64,000 nucleotides of DNA from Crystallibacter permensis (lineage in GTDB: Bacteria; Actinomycetota; Actinomycetes; Actinomycetales; Micrococcaceae): NCBI RefSeq assembly GCF_025960875.1, contig NZ_JAODLR010000005.1, positions 124,001 to 188,000 on the forward strand, given 5' to 3'. The position numbers and the translations under genes were made by a program. The notes under the pieces were generated by a model. The model did not search any database, was not told where the DNA came from, and worked only from the letters and a program-made list of their open reading frames with translations. This document shows, piece after piece, positions 26,628 through 36,811 of the stretch. The number at the start of each line of letters is the position of its first letter. Within the stretch, counting starts at the first letter, position 1.

Positions 26628-27821
26628 GTGACTTTTCCAGTAATTGGCGTTGTTGGCGGCGGCCAGCTAGCCCGCATGATGGCTCCCTGTGCAGTAGCCC
26701 TTGGCTTTGAACTCCGTGTCCTGGCCGAGGCCGAAGACGTCTCGGCGGTGGCCGCCGTGGCGAAGGCTCCGGTAGGCGACTACAAGGATCTGGACACGCT
26801 GCGCCAGTTCGCCCAGGGCCTGGATGTGATGACTTTCGACCACGAGCACGTGCCCACCGAGCACCTGCAGACCCTGATCGGCGAGGGCGTTAATGTCCAG
26901 CCGCAGCCGGATGCGCTGATCCACGCGCAGGACAAACTCATCATGCGCGGCGTCGTCGAAAAGCTCGGCCTGCCCAACCCGGCCTGGGCCGCTGTTTCCA
27001 CTGTTGAGGAGCTGGTCGCGTTCGGCGAGGAGACCGGCTGGCCGGTGGTGCTCAAGACTCCGCGCGGCGGTTATGACGGCAAGGGCGTGCGCATGATTGA
27101 CGACGCCGGCGCTGCCGCGGCTGCCGCTGACTGGTTCACCGGCACACCGCTGCTGGCCGAGGACAAGGTGGACTTCAGCCGCGAGCTCTCCGCGCTGGTG
27201 GCACGCACGCCTTCCGGCGAGGCCAAGGCCTGGCCGGTGGCCCACACCATCCAGGTGGACGGCGTCTGCGACGAGGTCATCGCCCCGGCCCAGGAACTTT
27301 CCGCCGAGGTGGCCGAGGCCGCCCAGCAGGCAGCCCTTCGCCTGGCCCAGGAGCTTGGCGTTACCGGTGTGATGGCCGCGGAGCTGTTCGAGACGCCCGG
27401 CCAGGGCCAGGGTTTCGTCATCAACGAGCTGGCCATGCGCCCGCACAACACCGGCCACTGGACCATGGACGGCTGCGTGACCAGCCAGTTCGAGCAGCAC
27501 CTGCGCGCGGTCCTGGACCTGCCGCTGGGCGATACGGCGGCACTGGGCGCCGTCGTCGTGATGAAGAATTACCTGGGCGGGGCCAACACGGACCTGTTCG
27601 GCGCCTACCCGCGGGCGCTGGCCGCGGAGCCGGACGTCAAGGTCCACGGCTACGGCAAGTCGGTCCGTCCCGGCCGGAAAATCGGACATGTTAATGTGGT
27701 GGGCCGGCACGCTTCGGACGTGGACGTGCTGCGCACCAAGGCCGCGAGGGTGGCCGCGATCATCCGCGACGGGGCAGACCCGCAGCGCGCCGGTGCAGAC
27801 CCGCAGGAAGGCAACTTATGA
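26628..27821 (+). CDS. purK: 5-(carboxyamino)imidazole ribonucleotide synthase
   Basis: A 397-residue ATP-grasp enzyme. It opens with the PurK signature [16 protein letters not shown]. The ATP-binding segment [20 protein letters not shown] and the metal-binding tail [17 protein letters not shown] follow in order. PurK uses ATP and bicarbonate to carboxylate aminoimidazole ribonucleotide in purine synthesis, passing the product to PurE. The start at 26628 is favoured because homology begins immediately and a -10 box sits six bases before it. Its stop overlaps the start of purE (ATGA), and purE in turn overlaps the LCP gene, giving a three-gene operon. Confidence 0.95.
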   Translation: MTFPVIGVVGGGQLARMMAPCAVALGFELRVLAEAEDVSAVAAVAKAPVGDYKDLDTLRQFAQGLDVMTFDHEHVPTEHLQTLIGEGVNVQPQPDALIHAQDKLIMRGVVEKLGLPNPAWAAVSTVEELVAFGEETGWPVVLKTPRGGYDGKGVRMIDDAGAAAAAADWFTGTPLLAEDKVDFSRELSALVARTPSGEAKAWPVAHTIQVDGVCDEVIAPAQELSAEVAEAAQQAALRLAQELGVTGVMAAELFETPGQGQGFVINELAMRPHNTGHWTMDGCVTSQFEQHLRAVLDLPLGDTAALGAVVVMKNYLGGANTDLFGAYPRALAAEPDVKVHGYGKSVRPGRKIGHVNVVGRHASDVDVLRTKAARVAAIIRDGADPQRAGADPQEGNL

Positions 27822-28330
27822 GCGAAAACCCGATTGTCGGCGTCGTCATGGGCTCCGATTCGGACTGGCCCGTCATGCAGGCTGCGGCCGCGGCGCTGGA
27901 AGAATTCGGTATCCCCTACGAGGCCGACGTGGTCTCCGCGCACCGCATGCCCGAGGACATGATCCGCTACGGCAAAGAGGCCCAGGGCCGCGGGCTGCGC
28001 GCCATCATCGCCGGGGCCGGCGGCGCCGCGCACCTGCCGGGCATGCTGGCGTCGGTCACTATGCTGCCGGTCATCGGGGTTCCGGTGCCGCTGAAGACGC
28101 TGGACGGCATGGATTCGCTGCTGTCCATCGTGCAGATGCCCGCCGGCGTTCCCGTGGCCACCGTCTCGATCGGCGGTGCCCGCAACGCCGGGCTGCTGGC
28201 GGTCCGGATGCTGGCCGCCGGAACCGATGACCTTGCCGCCCGGCTGCAGCCGCAGCTGGCCGACTTCGCCGCTGAGCTGCGCCAGAGCGCGTACGACAAG
28301 GGTGAAGCCCTGCGGGCAAAATTGTCATGA
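27818..28330 (+). CDS. purE: 5-(carboxyamino)imidazole ribonucleotide mutase
   Basis: A 170-residue class I PurE. The substrate-binding loops are intact: [28 protein letters not shown] with the catalytic His, and [15 protein letters not shown]. The enzyme converts N5-CAIR to CAIR, the step after PurK. Its length is normal for the family. Translation is coupled to purK by ATGA and to the following LCP gene by a second ATGA, so envelope and purine genes share one transcript; this order is conserved in related actinobacteria. Confidence 0.96.
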   Translation: MSENPIVGVVMGSDSDWPVMQAAAAALEEFGIPYEADVVSAHRMPEDMIRYGKEAQGRGLRAIIAGAGGAAHLPGMLASVTMLPVIGVPVPLKTLDGMDSLLSIVQMPAGVPVATVSIGGARNAGLLAVRMLAAGTDDLAARLQPQLADFAAELRQSAYDKGEALRAKLS

Positions 28331-30000
28331 CGCCGCGCATCGCCCCCCAGGACAGTCCACGCCGCGGCAAACGCAACGGCGACGACGGCTACGGCGTCAC
28401 CGACCCGGTCCGCTACCCGCAAAGCGCGCCGGCACCGGTACGGACCAAGCGCGCGTTCATCCTGCTGCTGCTGACCCTGTTCATCCCTGGCAGTGCACAG
28501 CTGGTGGCGGGCAACCGCGACCTCGGCCGCAAGGCGCTGCGGGTGACCTTCACCGTGTGGGCGCTGCTGATTGCCGCGGGCATCGTGGCCCTGGTGAACT
28601 GGCCGACGCTGGTCAACATCGCCACCCACCGCTGGGGTTCGCTGGTGCTGGTCATTGTGCTGGCGGCGCTGGCGCTGTTCTGGGCGTTCCTGTTCCTGGA
28701 CACGCTGCGGATCATCCGGCCCGGCCTGCTCGCGCCGGGCATGCGCCCGATTGTGGCGGTCTGCCTGGTGGCGCTGATGGCGCTGACCGCGGGCTCGCTG
28801 GGCTACGGCGCTTACCTGATGAACGTGGGGCGCGGCACGCTCGGCACCATCTTCGAAACCCGGCCGGCATTCGATCCGGTGGACGGGCGCTACAACTTCC
28901 TGCTGATGGGCGGCGACGCCGGGGCCGGCCGTGTGGGCCTGCGCCCGGACAGCATCCAGGTGGTCAGCGTGGACGCCAAGACCGGCCAGACCGTCATGTT
29001 CGGCATTCCGCGCAACTTCCAGAATGCCCCGTTCCCGGAAGACTCGCCCATGCACGCGGTCTACCCGGATGGCTTCAACTGCGGCGACGAGTGCATCATC
29101 AACGCGCTCTACGTGGACGTGGAGCAGAACTACGCGCACCTCTACCCGGACGCCAAAAACCCGGGTGCCGAGGCCATGAAGGATGCGGTCAGCGGCATCC
29201 TCGGCATCGAAATCCAGGCCTACGCGCTGGTGGACATGGGCGGTTTCGAGGCGCTGGTGGACGCCATGGGCGGCATCACCGTGGACGCCGGCGGCTGGGT
29301 CCCCATTTCCAGCAGCACCATCCCCGGCACCAACCAGCATTACCCGCCGAAGGGCTGGATCGCCCCGGGCGTGCAGGAGCTGGACGGCTACCACGCGCTT
29401 TGGTACGCCCGTTCGCGCGAATTCGCCACCGATTATGACCGCGTGCAGCGGCAGCAGTGCGTGATGACCGCGATGGTCAAGCAGCTGGACCCTGCCACCG
29501 TGCTGACCCGCTTCCAGCAGCTGGCGTCGGCCGGCGAGGAGGTTGTGGAGACTGACATTCCCAGCGAGCAGCTCGGCAGCTTCGTCTCGCTGGCGATGAA
29601 GGCCAAGGGGCAGGAGATCGAGCGGCTGACCATCGGCCCGCCGGACTTCGGCACCCCCTCGGACAACTTCGTCACCTTCCCGGACTTCAGCCAGATCCAC
29701 CCTCGTGTTCAGGAGATGTTCATCCAGGAAGAGGAGACTAAGGAAGCTGGCGGCGACGCGGGCTCCAAGCCGGACAGCGGTTCGGATTCCTCCGGTGACA
29801 ACAACGACGGCGGCGCGGATTCGGGCGGCACCGCGGAGGACACTTCGGCTAACGACGGCGGCGCCGAAGCCCCGGCGGAGACACCGGCTGAACAGGCTCC
29901 GGAGATCACCGAGGAGTACCTGCAGCAGCTGGCCGTCATCGGCGACACGGCAACGCTTTCGTCGATCGTGCGAGGCAACGGGGAATGCTCGGTGCCCTAG
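28327..30000 (+). CDS. LytR-CpsA-Psr (LCP) family cell-wall glycopolymer ligase
   Basis: A 557-residue protein. The N-terminal ~170 residues contain several membrane segments (for example [19 protein letters not shown]), unlike the single anchor of many LCP proteins. The LCP domain follows: [28 protein letters not shown]-type phosphate-binding loop, [20 protein letters not shown], and [26 protein letters not shown] with the conserved Arg residues. LCP enzymes transfer lipid-linked polymers to peptidoglycan outside the cell. A ~70-residue acidic, disordered C-terminal linker holds two NDGG clusters, each an exact copy of the AACGACGGCGG word, before a short conserved end. Confidence 0.88.
   Translation: MTPRIAPQDSPRRGKRNGDDGYGVTDPVRYPQSAPAPVRTKRAFILLLLTLFIPGSAQLVAGNRDLGRKALRVTFTVWALLIAAGIVALVNWPTLVNIATHRWGSLVLVIVLAALALFWAFLFLDTLRIIRPGLLAPGMRPIVAVCLVALMALTAGSLGYGAYLMNVGRGTLGTIFETRPAFDPVDGRYNFLLMGGDAGAGRVGLRPDSIQVVSVDAKTGQTVMFGIPRNFQNAPFPEDSPMHAVYPDGFNCGDECIINALYVDVEQNYAHLYPDAKNPGAEAMKDAVSGILGIEIQAYALVDMGGFEALVDAMGGITVDAGGWVPISSSTIPGTNQHYPPKGWIAPGVQELDGYHALWYARSREFATDYDRVQRQQCVMTAMVKQLDPATVLTRFQQLASAGEEVVETDIPSEQLGSFVSLAMKAKGQEIERLTIGPPDFGTPSDNFVTFPDFSQIHPRVQEMFIQEEETKEAGGDAGSKPDSGSDSSGDNNDGGADSGGTAEDTSANDGGAEAPAETPAEQAPEITEEYLQQLAVIGDTATLSSIVRGNGECSVP
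29803..29861. repeat. Two AACGACGGCGG words in the LCP linker
   Basis: Exact 11-mers at 29803-29813 and 29851-29861 on the plus strand, 48 bases apart. Both encode Asn-Asp-Gly in the disordered C-terminal linker of the LCP protein. Confidence 0.65.
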
Positions 30001-30056
30001 CATCGAAGTCGTCGCACCAGCACGTTCAGATACCTGCATAGAGAAGAGGCTCCACA

Positions 30057-31331
30057 ATGTACCGGCTGACCAATGTTCTGCGACCCTATGCCTGGGGATC
30101 GCCGACGGCGATTGCCGAGTTGTTCGGCCGCGAGCCCTCGGGCAGTCCCGAGGCCGAGTTGTGGATCGGAGCCCACCCGGATTCGCCGTCGTCGGTCCAT
30201 TTGCCCGACGGCGACGAGCAGCCCCTCACGGACTTCATTGACGACGGGCCAGGGCTGGCGCTCGGCGAGAACGCGCTCGCCCTGTTCGGCGCCAAGCTGC
30301 CGTTCTTGACCAAGGTCCTGGCCGCCGACGAGGCGCTCTCGCTGCAGGTCCACCCCACGCTGGAGCAGGCACGCGAGGGCTTTGCGGCCGAGAACGCCGC
30401 CAAGATCCCGCTGTCCTCCCCCGAACGCAGCTACCGGGACGACAACCACAAGCCGGAAATGCTCTTCGCCCTGACGGAGTTCCAGGCCCTGTGCGGCTTC
30501 CGGCAACCGCAGGATTCCGTCCGGTTTTTCCGCGGGCTGCACGGCAAGCTCAGCGCGGCCGACGCGGACACGGCCTTGCTGGAACGGGTGATCAAGTCGC
30601 TGGAGGGCCCGGACGAATCTGCGGCCCTCCGTGGCGCCTTTGTGACGCTGCTCGAAGGCGGCGCCGAGTCCGCTGCTTTGGTCGACAACACGGCCGCGGT
30701 GCTCGCCGCCGTCCCCGAAGAGGAAACCGGGCCGGAATTCGCCGCGGTCCGCTGGCTGGCCGAGCTCTATCCGCAGGACCCGGGCACGCTGATTTCGCTG
30801 CTGCTGAACCTGACCACGTTGCAGCCGGGCCAGGCGCTGAGCCTGCCGGCCGGCAACGTGCACGCCTATCTGCGCGGCCTCGGCATCGAGGTCATGGCCA
30901 CCAGCGACAACGTGCTACGCGGTGGGCTGACCCCGAAGCACATCAACATTCCCGAACTGCTCAAGATCACGGATTTCCGCCCCATCGAGCCGCCCCGGGT
31001 GGAACGGAAGCTGACGGACGCCGGCCAGGAGCTTTACTGCCCGCCGTTCGCCGAGTTCCAGCTCCAGCGCATCGCGATTAACGACGGCGACACGCCCGTA
31101 GCGCTGGCACAGCACGGTCCGGTTGTGGTGCTGGCCGTCAGCGGCAGCGCATTGCTGGACTCGCCCGTGACGGATCTGACGCTGCACCGCGGAGACTCGG
31201 CGTTCATCCCGGCCTCGGAGCAGCCCGTGCTGGTCCATCCGGTGCTCAATGCGGACTCCCCCGCCGTGCTTTTTGCGGTCACCTGCGCGGGCAATGCCAG
31301 CGAGTTCGCCGAGTTTTATGAAAGTCTATGA
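30057..31331 (+). CDS. manA: Mannose-6-phosphate isomerase, class I
   Basis: A 424-residue type I phosphomannose isomerase. It begins MYRLTNVLRPYAWGSPTAIAELFG, and has the zinc-site segments LSLQVHPTLEQA and DDNHKPEMLFALTEFQALCGFR, then LPAGNVHAYLRGLGIEVMATSDNVLRGGLTPKHI split across the jelly-roll. It interconverts fructose-6-phosphate and mannose-6-phosphate, the entry to GDP-mannose and polyprenyl-phosphate-mannose used by the protein mannosyltransferase in this window. GAGG lies seven bases before the ATG. The stop overlaps the FemX-like gene (ATGA), so the two are cotranscribed. Confidence 0.93.
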   Translation: MYRLTNVLRPYAWGSPTAIAELFGREPSGSPEAELWIGAHPDSPSSVHLPDGDEQPLTDFIDDGPGLALGENALALFGAKLPFLTKVLAADEALSLQVHPTLEQAREGFAAENAAKIPLSSPERSYRDDNHKPEMLFALTEFQALCGFRQPQDSVRFFRGLHGKLSAADADTALLERVIKSLEGPDESAALRGAFVTLLEGGAESAALVDNTAAVLAAVPEEETGPEFAAVRWLAELYPQDPGTLISLLLNLTTLQPGQALSLPAGNVHAYLRGLGIEVMATSDNVLRGGLTPKHINIPELLKITDFRPIEPPRVERKLTDAGQELYCPPFAEFQLQRIAINDGDTPVALAQHGPVVVLAVSGSALLDSPVTDLTLHRGDSAFIPASEQPVLVHPVLNADSPAVLFAVTCAGNASEFAEFYESL

Positions 31332-32380
31332 AGTTCAGTGAATCAACGAACGGATATCGACGCATGAGTTCCTCCATCCTGCAGTCCGCCGCCTGGGCTG
31401 AGTTCCAGCGCAGTCTCGGGAAGAAAGTCTTCGAGTCCACCGGCGACGGCTACTCCTTCCTGGCCATTCATGAGAAGACGCCGCTGGGCAGTTACCTCTA
31501 CGTGCCGTACGGTCCCGCCGCCGAGGACAAGCATGCCTTGACCCGCGCACTCGAGGCCCTGGCCGCGCTGGCGAAGGCCGAGGGCGCGCACTACGTGCGG
31601 GTGGAGCCGGTCGACGCCGGCCTGGGCTCCGGCCCGGGCACCGATGCGGAGGCCGAACTGGCAGGACTGGGACTCGTCAAGGCGCCCACCGACATCCAGC
31701 CGCACCTGACCTGGATGGTGGATCTGACCCAGGACGAAGACAAGATCCTGGCCGACATGCGCAGCACCAGCCGGAACCTTTACCGGAACATCCACAAGAA
31801 GGGCGTGACCTTCGAGATCTCCACCGATCCGAAGGACATCTCCATCCTGCTGGGCTTCCTGCATGACGTTTCAGAGCGGGCCGAGTTCAAGGCGCAGTCC
31901 GATGACTACCTCACCCGCGCCGCCCAGGCCCTGGTGCCGGCCGGCAATGCCAAGATCTTCATCGCCAAACTGGAAGGCGCTCCGATCGCGGCAGCCCTGT
32001 CCTACGACACGGAGACCACCCGCGTCTACGCCCACGCGGCCGCCGACGACACCTACCGCAAGCTCAACGCCGGCATCCCGCTGGTGGTCACCATGATGAT
32101 GGACGCCAAGGCCTCGGGCATGACGCGTTTCGACATGTGGGGCGTCTCCCCCGAGGACGAACCGGACCACGCCTGGGCCGGGTTCTCCCGCTTCAAGCGC
32201 TCCTTCGGCGGCTTCGAAGTGGCCTACCCGGGCTCCTGGGACCTGCCGGTCAACAAGCTGATGCACTCCGCCTACGGCCTGGCCCGCAAGCTGCGCGACA
32301 CGGCGGTGCCGGCCCTGCACAAGGCTCGTACCGCCGCCGGCCCGGCGCTGGACAAGGTGCGCGCCAAGCTCGGCCGCTGA
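31328..32380 (+). CDS. FemX/FemAB-type aminoacyltransferase (peptidoglycan bridge)
   Basis: A 350-residue FemABX-fold protein. The first GNAT-like half has ILQSAAWAEFQRSLGKKVFE and GSYLYVPYGPAAED; the second has MRSTSRNLYRNIHKKGVTF, the FLHDVSERAEFKAQSDDYL acceptor loop, and FDMWGVSPEDEPDHAWAGFSRFK near the end. Such enzymes add amino acids from tRNA to the peptidoglycan peptide to build the interpeptide bridge, which is common and variable in Arthrobacter. Which amino acid is used cannot be read from sequence. The ATG at 31328 overlaps the manA stop; ATG 31364 is an internal alternative where homology begins. Confidence 0.82.
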   Translation: MKFSESTNGYRRMSSSILQSAAWAEFQRSLGKKVFESTGDGYSFLAIHEKTPLGSYLYVPYGPAAEDKHALTRALEALAALAKAEGAHYVRVEPVDAGLGSGPGTDAEAELAGLGLVKAPTDIQPHLTWMVDLTQDEDKILADMRSTSRNLYRNIHKKGVTFEISTDPKDISILLGFLHDVSERAEFKAQSDDYLTRAAQALVPAGNAKIFIAKLEGAPIAAALSYDTETTRVYAHAAADDTYRKLNAGIPLVVTMMMDAKASGMTRFDMWGVSPEDEPDHAWAGFSRFKRSFGGFEVAYPGSWDLPVNKLMHSAYGLARKLRDTAVPALHKARTAAGPALDKVRAKLGR

Positions 32381-32446
32381 CCGCGGTTCCTTCAGGGGGC
32401 TCCCCGGCCCCTCAGCGCCTCCGCTGGTCCGTCGTCCTCGCTAGCG

Positions 32447-32542
32447 ACCCATGTTTAAAACGCGCCCAAAACATCGTCCCAAGACAGGGCGTTGCTTGAA
32501 GCCTGAACATGGACAGTTAGGCCTGAACATGGGTTGCAACGC
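32447..32542. repeat. Nested short repeats in the femX-glpX gap
   Basis: GCCTGAACATGG occurs at 32501-32512 and 32521-32532 (20-base period), enclosed by GCGTTGC (32489) and its inverse GCAACGC (32536). An inverse ACCCATGTTT lies at 32447. No gene overlaps this region and its role is unknown. Confidence 0.5.
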
Positions 32543-32568
32543 GGCAGGCGCCCCCAGCCGTCCATAAG

Positions 32569-32605
32569 AAAAACCCGCCCCCGGCCTGAGCCGGAGCGGG
32601 TTTTT
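32569..32605. terminator. Bidirectional intrinsic terminator between femX-like gene and glpX
   Basis: AAAAACCCGC and GCGGGTTTTT arms with an inner CCGG-CCGG stem. It has an A-run on one side and a T-run on the other, so it terminates transcription from both directions. Confidence 0.9.
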
Positions 32606-32629
32606 CTTGCGCAGGAGCGCCGCGGGAGC

Positions 32630-33667
32630 CTAGTGCTTGCGCTCGTAGCCTTCCCACTTGTCGGCGCGGTGCTCGCCGTCGACAAAGCGGATGGTGCCGG
32701 ACTTGGAACGCATCACGATTGACTGGGTGCGCACCGTGTTGGGCGCGTAGCGGACGCCTCGCAGCAGGTCGCCGTCGGTGATGCCGGTGGCGGCGAAGTA
32801 GCAGTTGTCGCTGGTGACCAGGTCATTGGTGGTCAGCACACGGTCCAGGTCGTGGCCGGCGTCGATCGCCTTCTGCTTTTCGTCATCGTTGGTGGGCCAC
32901 AGCCGGCCCTGGATGACGCCGCCAAGGGACTTGATGGCGCAGGCCGTGACGATGCCCTCCGGGGTGCCGCCGATGCCCATCAGGACATCGATGCCTGTGC
33001 CTTCGCGGGCGGCAGCAATACCGCCGGCCACGTCGCCGTCCATGATGAACCGGGTGCGGGCGCCGGCTGCGCGGATCTCTTCGACCATCGGCTTGTGGCG
33101 GTCACGGTCGAGGATCATCACGTTGATCTGGTTGACCTTCTTGTTCTTGGCCTTGGCGATCAGATGCAGGTTCTGCTTGATCGGCAGGCGCAGGTCCACC
33201 AGGTCGGCGGCCTCGGGACCGGTGATCAGCTTCTCCATGTAGAACACGGCCGACGGATCAAACATGCTGCCGCGTTCGGACACAGCCAGCACGGACAGCG
33301 CGTTGTTGATGCCCAGCGCGGTCAGGCGGGTGCCGTCGATCGGGTCCACGGCCACGTCCACCTCGGGACCGGAGCCGTCGCCGACCTTCTCGCCGTTGTA
33401 AAGCATGGGGGCTTCGTCTTTTTCGCCCTCGCCGATCACCACAACGCCGTTGAAGTGCACGGTGGAGAGGAAGGAACGCATGGCGTCCACGGCGGCGCCG
33501 TCTGCGGTGTTTTTATCCCCGTAGCCAACCCAGTGGCCGCCGGCGATGGCGGCAGCTTCGGTCACGCGGACGAGCTCCAGGGCCAGGTTGCGGTCGGGCC
33601 CATCGTCGGCGACAGCCAAGGACGGGGAAAGCGTTGAATACTGGGCGGCCGGTGCGGCTTTGGACAC
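32630..33667 (-). CDS. glpX: Class II fructose-1,6-bisphosphatase
   Basis: A 345-residue GlpX. It has the metal and substrate loops [32 protein letters not shown] and [15 protein letters not shown], with the C-terminal [12 protein letters not shown]. This is the only kind of fructose-bisphosphatase in most actinobacteria and is needed for gluconeogenesis. I chose GTG 33667 because GAGG lies five bases before it and the length then matches relatives; the frame extends to 33787 but without conservation. It is divergent from the DUF4245 gene, an arrangement also found in mycobacteria (Rv1099c/Rv1100). Confidence 0.93.
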   Translation of the reverse strand: MSKAAPAAQYSTLSPSLAVADDGPDRNLALELVRVTEAAAIAGGHWVGYGDKNTADGAAVDAMRSFLSTVHFNGVVVIGEGEKDEAPMLYNGEKVGDGSGPEVDVAVDPIDGTRLTALGINNALSVLAVSERGSMFDPSAVFYMEKLITGPEAADLVDLRLPIKQNLHLIAKAKNKKVNQINVMILDRDRHKPMVEEIRAAGARTRFIMDGDVAGGIAAAREGTGIDVLMGIGGTPEGIVTACAIKSLGGVIQGRLWPTNDDEKQKAIDAGHDLDRVLTTNDLVTSDNCYFAATGITDGDLLRGVRYAPNTVRTQSIVMRSKSGTIRFVDGEHRADKWEGYERKH

Positions 33668-33863
33668 GAGAACCTCATCTTCGAGTGGCTTGGGCGCAGT
33701 TCCGATCGGGACTGCATCGGTTTTCCTGTACTTCCGATCATAGTCGCCGGGGCGCCTGCTAACTCTGTGATGACAGGCACGTCCCACTTATCAGGCACAG
33801 CCCAAACCCATTCAAGGCACGACGGCGGTGCGAGGGTGCCGTAGTTTAAGAGACGATAGAGAG

Positions 33864-34475
33864 GTGAGTGAAGTACGCCCAGAAGATTCAGCCCAACCTG
33901 CAGCTACCCCGGTTCTGACGGCAAAACAGGCCAAACGCGCCAATGCCACCGTGACCGGCATGCTGATCGCCCTGGGCCTGACCATCGCGATCTTCCTGCC
34001 GATCTTCTTCCTGAACCCGGCCAGCAAATCCGAAGTTTACGAACGTAACATTGACGTTCCCGGCACGGCATCGCAGGCCGCGGCGACCGCCGGCTACGAG
34101 CCGCTGACCGTCGAGCTGCCCGAGCCGTGGCGGGCCAACTATGCCCGTTGGAACACCGGAGGCACCGGAGCAGTCCCAGCATGGGAAGTCGGATACCTCA
34201 CGCCCAAGGGCCAGCACATCGCCCTGACCCAGACAGACAAAGCCAATCCCACCTGGATCGCGCAGACCACCGACAACGCACCCATCACCAGCGACCGCCA
34301 GGCCGGCGGGGAAAGCTGGGAACTGCGCGACCGCGGCGAAGACCGCAAGCACCTGGTGCTGGAGCAGGACGGCTTCACCGTGATCCTCAGCGGCGGCGCG
34401 GACCTTGACGAGTTCGACACCCTCGGCACTGCCGTAGTGGAGGAACTGGCCCGGAACGAGCCAGCCGAAAAGTAA
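33864..34475 (+). CDS. DUF4245 family membrane-anchored protein
   Basis: A 203-residue protein with a short cytoplasmic N-terminus, one membrane segment (about residues 28-52, TGMLIALGLTIAIFLPIFFL) and an extracytoplasmic domain containing GYEPLTVELPEPWRANYARWN and the end segment EELARNE. This is the DUF4245 family, restricted to actinobacteria and of unknown function. GTG 33864 is chosen; GAGAGG touches the start codon, so the true ribosome signal is uncertain and GTG 33868 is out of frame. The divergent pairing with glpX is conserved. Confidence 0.85.
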   Translation: MSEVRPEDSAQPAATPVLTAKQAKRANATVTGMLIALGLTIAIFLPIFFLNPASKSEVYERNIDVPGTASQAAATAGYEPLTVELPEPWRANYARWNTGGTGAVPAWEVGYLTPKGQHIALTQTDKANPTWIAQTTDNAPITSDRQAGGESWELRDRGEDRKHLVLEQDGFTVILSGGADLDEFDTLGTAVVEELARNEPAEK

Positions 34476-34522
34476 CCGGCGTAACGCACTGCAACGGAAA
34501 CGGCGCATCCGGCTCACGTCAG

Positions 34523-34528
34523 TAAAGT
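34523..34528 (+). promoter_or_regulatory. Candidate -10 box for leaderless carbonic anhydrase gene
   Basis: TAAAGT, seven bases before GTG 34536. Confidence 0.45.
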
Positions 34529-34535
34529 AAGCAGG

Positions 34536-35150
34536 GTGACCACTAACCTTTCCCCTGCACAGGCCTGGCAAAAACTGATCGACGGCAACGCGCGTTTCGT
34601 GGGCGGCGAGTCCGTCCACCCGAACCAGGACGCCGCCCGCCGCAGCGAACTGGTCGATGAACAGCACCCGTTCGCCATCATCTTCGGTTGCTCGGACTCC
34701 AGACTCGCCGCCGAGATCATTTTCGACCTCGGTTTGGGCGACGCCTTTGTGGTGCGGACCGCCGGCCACGTTCTGGGCGATGCCGTCATCGGTTCGCTCG
34801 AATACGGCGTCGACGTGCTCAACGTTCCGCTGATCGTGGTCCTCGGCCATGACAGTTGCGGCGCAGTCACTGCGGCGAAGAACACCGTGGAAACCGGCGA
34901 GATGCCCCGCGGAGGCCTGCGTGACCTCGTCGAGCGGATCACCCCTTCGGTGCTGGCCGCGCAACGCGCCGGCTTCACGGATGTCAACGACATGGTGATC
35001 GAAAATGTACGCCAGTCCACGGAACGGCTGCTGGACAGCTCGCGGGCAGTCTCCGAGGCTGTCGACGAAGGAAAGGTAGCCGTGGTCGGCGTCACCTACC
35101 GGCTTGCAGATGGCAAGGCAGAGTGTGTCTCAGGATTTGGTGCGCTCTAA
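34536..35150 (+). CDS. Beta-carbonic anhydrase
   Basis: A 204-residue beta-class carbonic anhydrase. The zinc ligands are intact: Cys52 and Asp54 in GCSDSR, then His105 and Cys108 in LGHDSCGA. The active-site Arg56 pairs with Asp54 in the usual dyad. It interconverts CO2 and bicarbonate, supplying bicarbonate for carboxylases such as PurK. The GTG start at 34536 is supported by its -10 box and by homology from the first residues ([17 protein letters not shown]). The fumC gene starts 22 bases after its stop, so the two may be cotranscribed. Confidence 0.93.
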   Translation: MTTNLSPAQAWQKLIDGNARFVGGESVHPNQDAARRSELVDEQHPFAIIFGCSDSRLAAEIIFDLGLGDAFVVRTAGHVLGDAVIGSLEYGVDVLNVPLIVVLGHDSCGAVTAAKNTVETGEMPRGGLRDLVERITPSVLAAQRAGFTDVNDMVIENVRQSTERLLDSSRAVSEAVDEGKVAVVGVTYRLADGKAECVSGFGAL

Positions 35151-35172
35151 CGCCGTGGGAGAAACTGGGGGC

Positions 35173-36603
35173 ATGACTTCCACTACTGCCGACTCCGTTG
35201 AGTACCGCATTGAACACGACACCATGGGCGAGGTCCGCGTCCCGGTAAACGCCCTCTACCGGGCGCAGACCCAGCGCGCCGTCGAGAACTTCCCGATCTC
35301 CGGCAAGACGTTGGAACGCGCGCACATCGAGGCGCTGGCCCGGATCAAGAAGGCCGCCGCCACCGCCAACGCCGAACTGGGCGTGCTCGACGGCGAGCTG
35401 GCCAAGGCGATCGAAGCCGCTGCCGACGAGGTCGCCTCCGGCAAGTACGACGGCGACTTCCCCATCGATGTGTTCCAGACCGGTTCCGGCACGTCGTCGA
35501 ACATGAACACCAACGAGGTCCTCGCAGAGCTGGCGTCGCGGTCGCTCAAGGAGTCCGGCAGCGACAAGGTGGTCCACCCCAACGACCACGTCAACGCCTC
35601 GCAGTCCTCCAACGACGTGTTCCCCACCTCGGTCCACGTTGCCGCCACTTCCGCGCTGATCAATGACCTGATCCCGGCGCTGGACTACCTGGCCGCCTCG
35701 CTGGAGCGCAAGGCCGTGGAGTTCAAGGACGTCGTCAAGTCCGGCCGCACCCACCTGATGGACGCCACCCCGGTCACCCTGGGCCAGGAGTTCGGCGGCT
35801 ACGCCGCACAGGTCCGCTACGGCATCGAGCGCATCAACGCCTCGCTGCCCCGCGTGGCCGAGGTCCCGTTGGGCGGCACCGCTGTCGGCACCGGCATCAA
35901 CACCCCGGCCGGCTTCGCCGCCCGCGTGATCGAGTTGCTCGCAGCCGACACCGGCCTGCCGCTGATCGAGGCCCGCGACCACTTCGAGGCCCAGGCCAAC
36001 CGCGACGGCCTGGTCGAAGCCTCCGGCCAGCTGCGCAACATCGCCTACTCGTTCATGAAGATCAACAACGACCTGCGCTGGATGGGCTCCGGCCCCAACA
36101 CCGGCCTGGGCGAGATCGCCATTCCGGACCTGCAGCCCGGCTCCTCGATCATGCCCGGCAAGGTCAACCCGGTCATCTGCGAAGCCGCCATCATGGTCTC
36201 CGCCCAGGTCATCGGCAATGACACCACCATCGCCCTGTCCTCCACCAACGGCGCCTTCGAGCTCAACGTCGGCATCCCGGTCATGGCGGCCAACCTGCTC
36301 GAGTCCATCCGCCTGCTGACCAACACCAGCCGCGTCATGGCCGACAAGATGATCGACGGCCTGACCGCCAACGTGGAGCGCGCCCGCTTCCTGGCCGAGG
36401 CTTCCCCGTCCATCGTGACCCCGCTGAACAAGTACATCGGCTACGAGAACGCGGCCAAGATCGCCAAGCACGCCGTCAAGGAAGGCCTGACCGTCCGCGA
36501 GTCCGTCGTGGCCCTGGGCTTCCTCGAGCGCGGCGAACTGACCGAAGAGCAGCTGGACAAGGCCCTGGACGTACTGTCCATGACCACCCCGCCGCAGAAG
36601 TAA
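35173..36603 (+). CDS. fumC: Class II fumarate hydratase
   Basis: A 476-residue fumarase C. It shows the catalytic signature [16 protein letters not shown], the [16 protein letters not shown] region, [19 protein letters not shown] and the [20 protein letters not shown] loop. The enzyme hydrates fumarate to malate in the TCA cycle. ATG 35173 is chosen over the longer frame from 35104, which overlaps the carbonic anhydrase gene and is not conserved. A strong terminator follows. The neighbours glpX, DUF4245 and fumC form a conserved group in mycobacteria and relatives. Confidence 0.96.
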   Translation: MTSTTADSVEYRIEHDTMGEVRVPVNALYRAQTQRAVENFPISGKTLERAHIEALARIKKAAATANAELGVLDGELAKAIEAAADEVASGKYDGDFPIDVFQTGSGTSSNMNTNEVLAELASRSLKESGSDKVVHPNDHVNASQSSNDVFPTSVHVAATSALINDLIPALDYLAASLERKAVEFKDVVKSGRTHLMDATPVTLGQEFGGYAAQVRYGIERINASLPRVAEVPLGGTAVGTGINTPAGFAARVIELLAADTGLPLIEARDHFEAQANRDGLVEASGQLRNIAYSFMKINNDLRWMGSGPNTGLGEIAIPDLQPGSSIMPGKVNPVICEAAIMVSAQVIGNDTTIALSSTNGAFELNVGIPVMAANLLESIRLLTNTSRVMADKMIDGLTANVERARFLAEASPSIVTPLNKYIGYENAAKIAKHAVKEGLTVRESVVALGFLERGELTEEQLDKALDVLSMTTPPQK

Positions 36604-36645
36604 GCACCACAGGTAGCGCCACCAGCGCAGGCCTGCTGCACCACG

Positions 36646-36684
36646 CAAAGCGCCCCTGGTCCACACCGGACCGGGGGCGCTTTG
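36646..36684 (+). terminator. fumC terminator
   Basis: CAAAGCGCCCC pairs with GGGGCGCTTTG, with an inner GGTCC/GGACC stem. It begins about 43 bases after the fumC stop. Confidence 0.8.
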
Positions 36685-36776
36685 CTGTGCTGCCATCGCT
36701 TTGCTGTGCTGCCGGACGCTTTGCGCTGCCGCCTGGCCTTTGCCTTCCACTGGCTGCTGTGGCGCAGCCCACTAAA

Positions 36777-36801
36777 TTGCACTATCGCCACAGAAGTGCA
36801 A
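36777..36801. promoter_or_regulatory. Candidate TetR operator
   Basis: Perfect 7-bp dyad TTGCACT - 11 bases - AGTGCAA, ending ten bases before the TetR gene. Position and symmetry fit an autoregulatory operator controlling the regulator and the MFS gene behind it. Confidence 0.55.
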
Positions 36802-36811
36802 AAATTCTTCG

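Noticed and set aside
35092-36750. 552-codon frame antisense to fumC
   Set aside because: The fumC frame has all catalytic motifs; the antisense frame shows only compositional bias.
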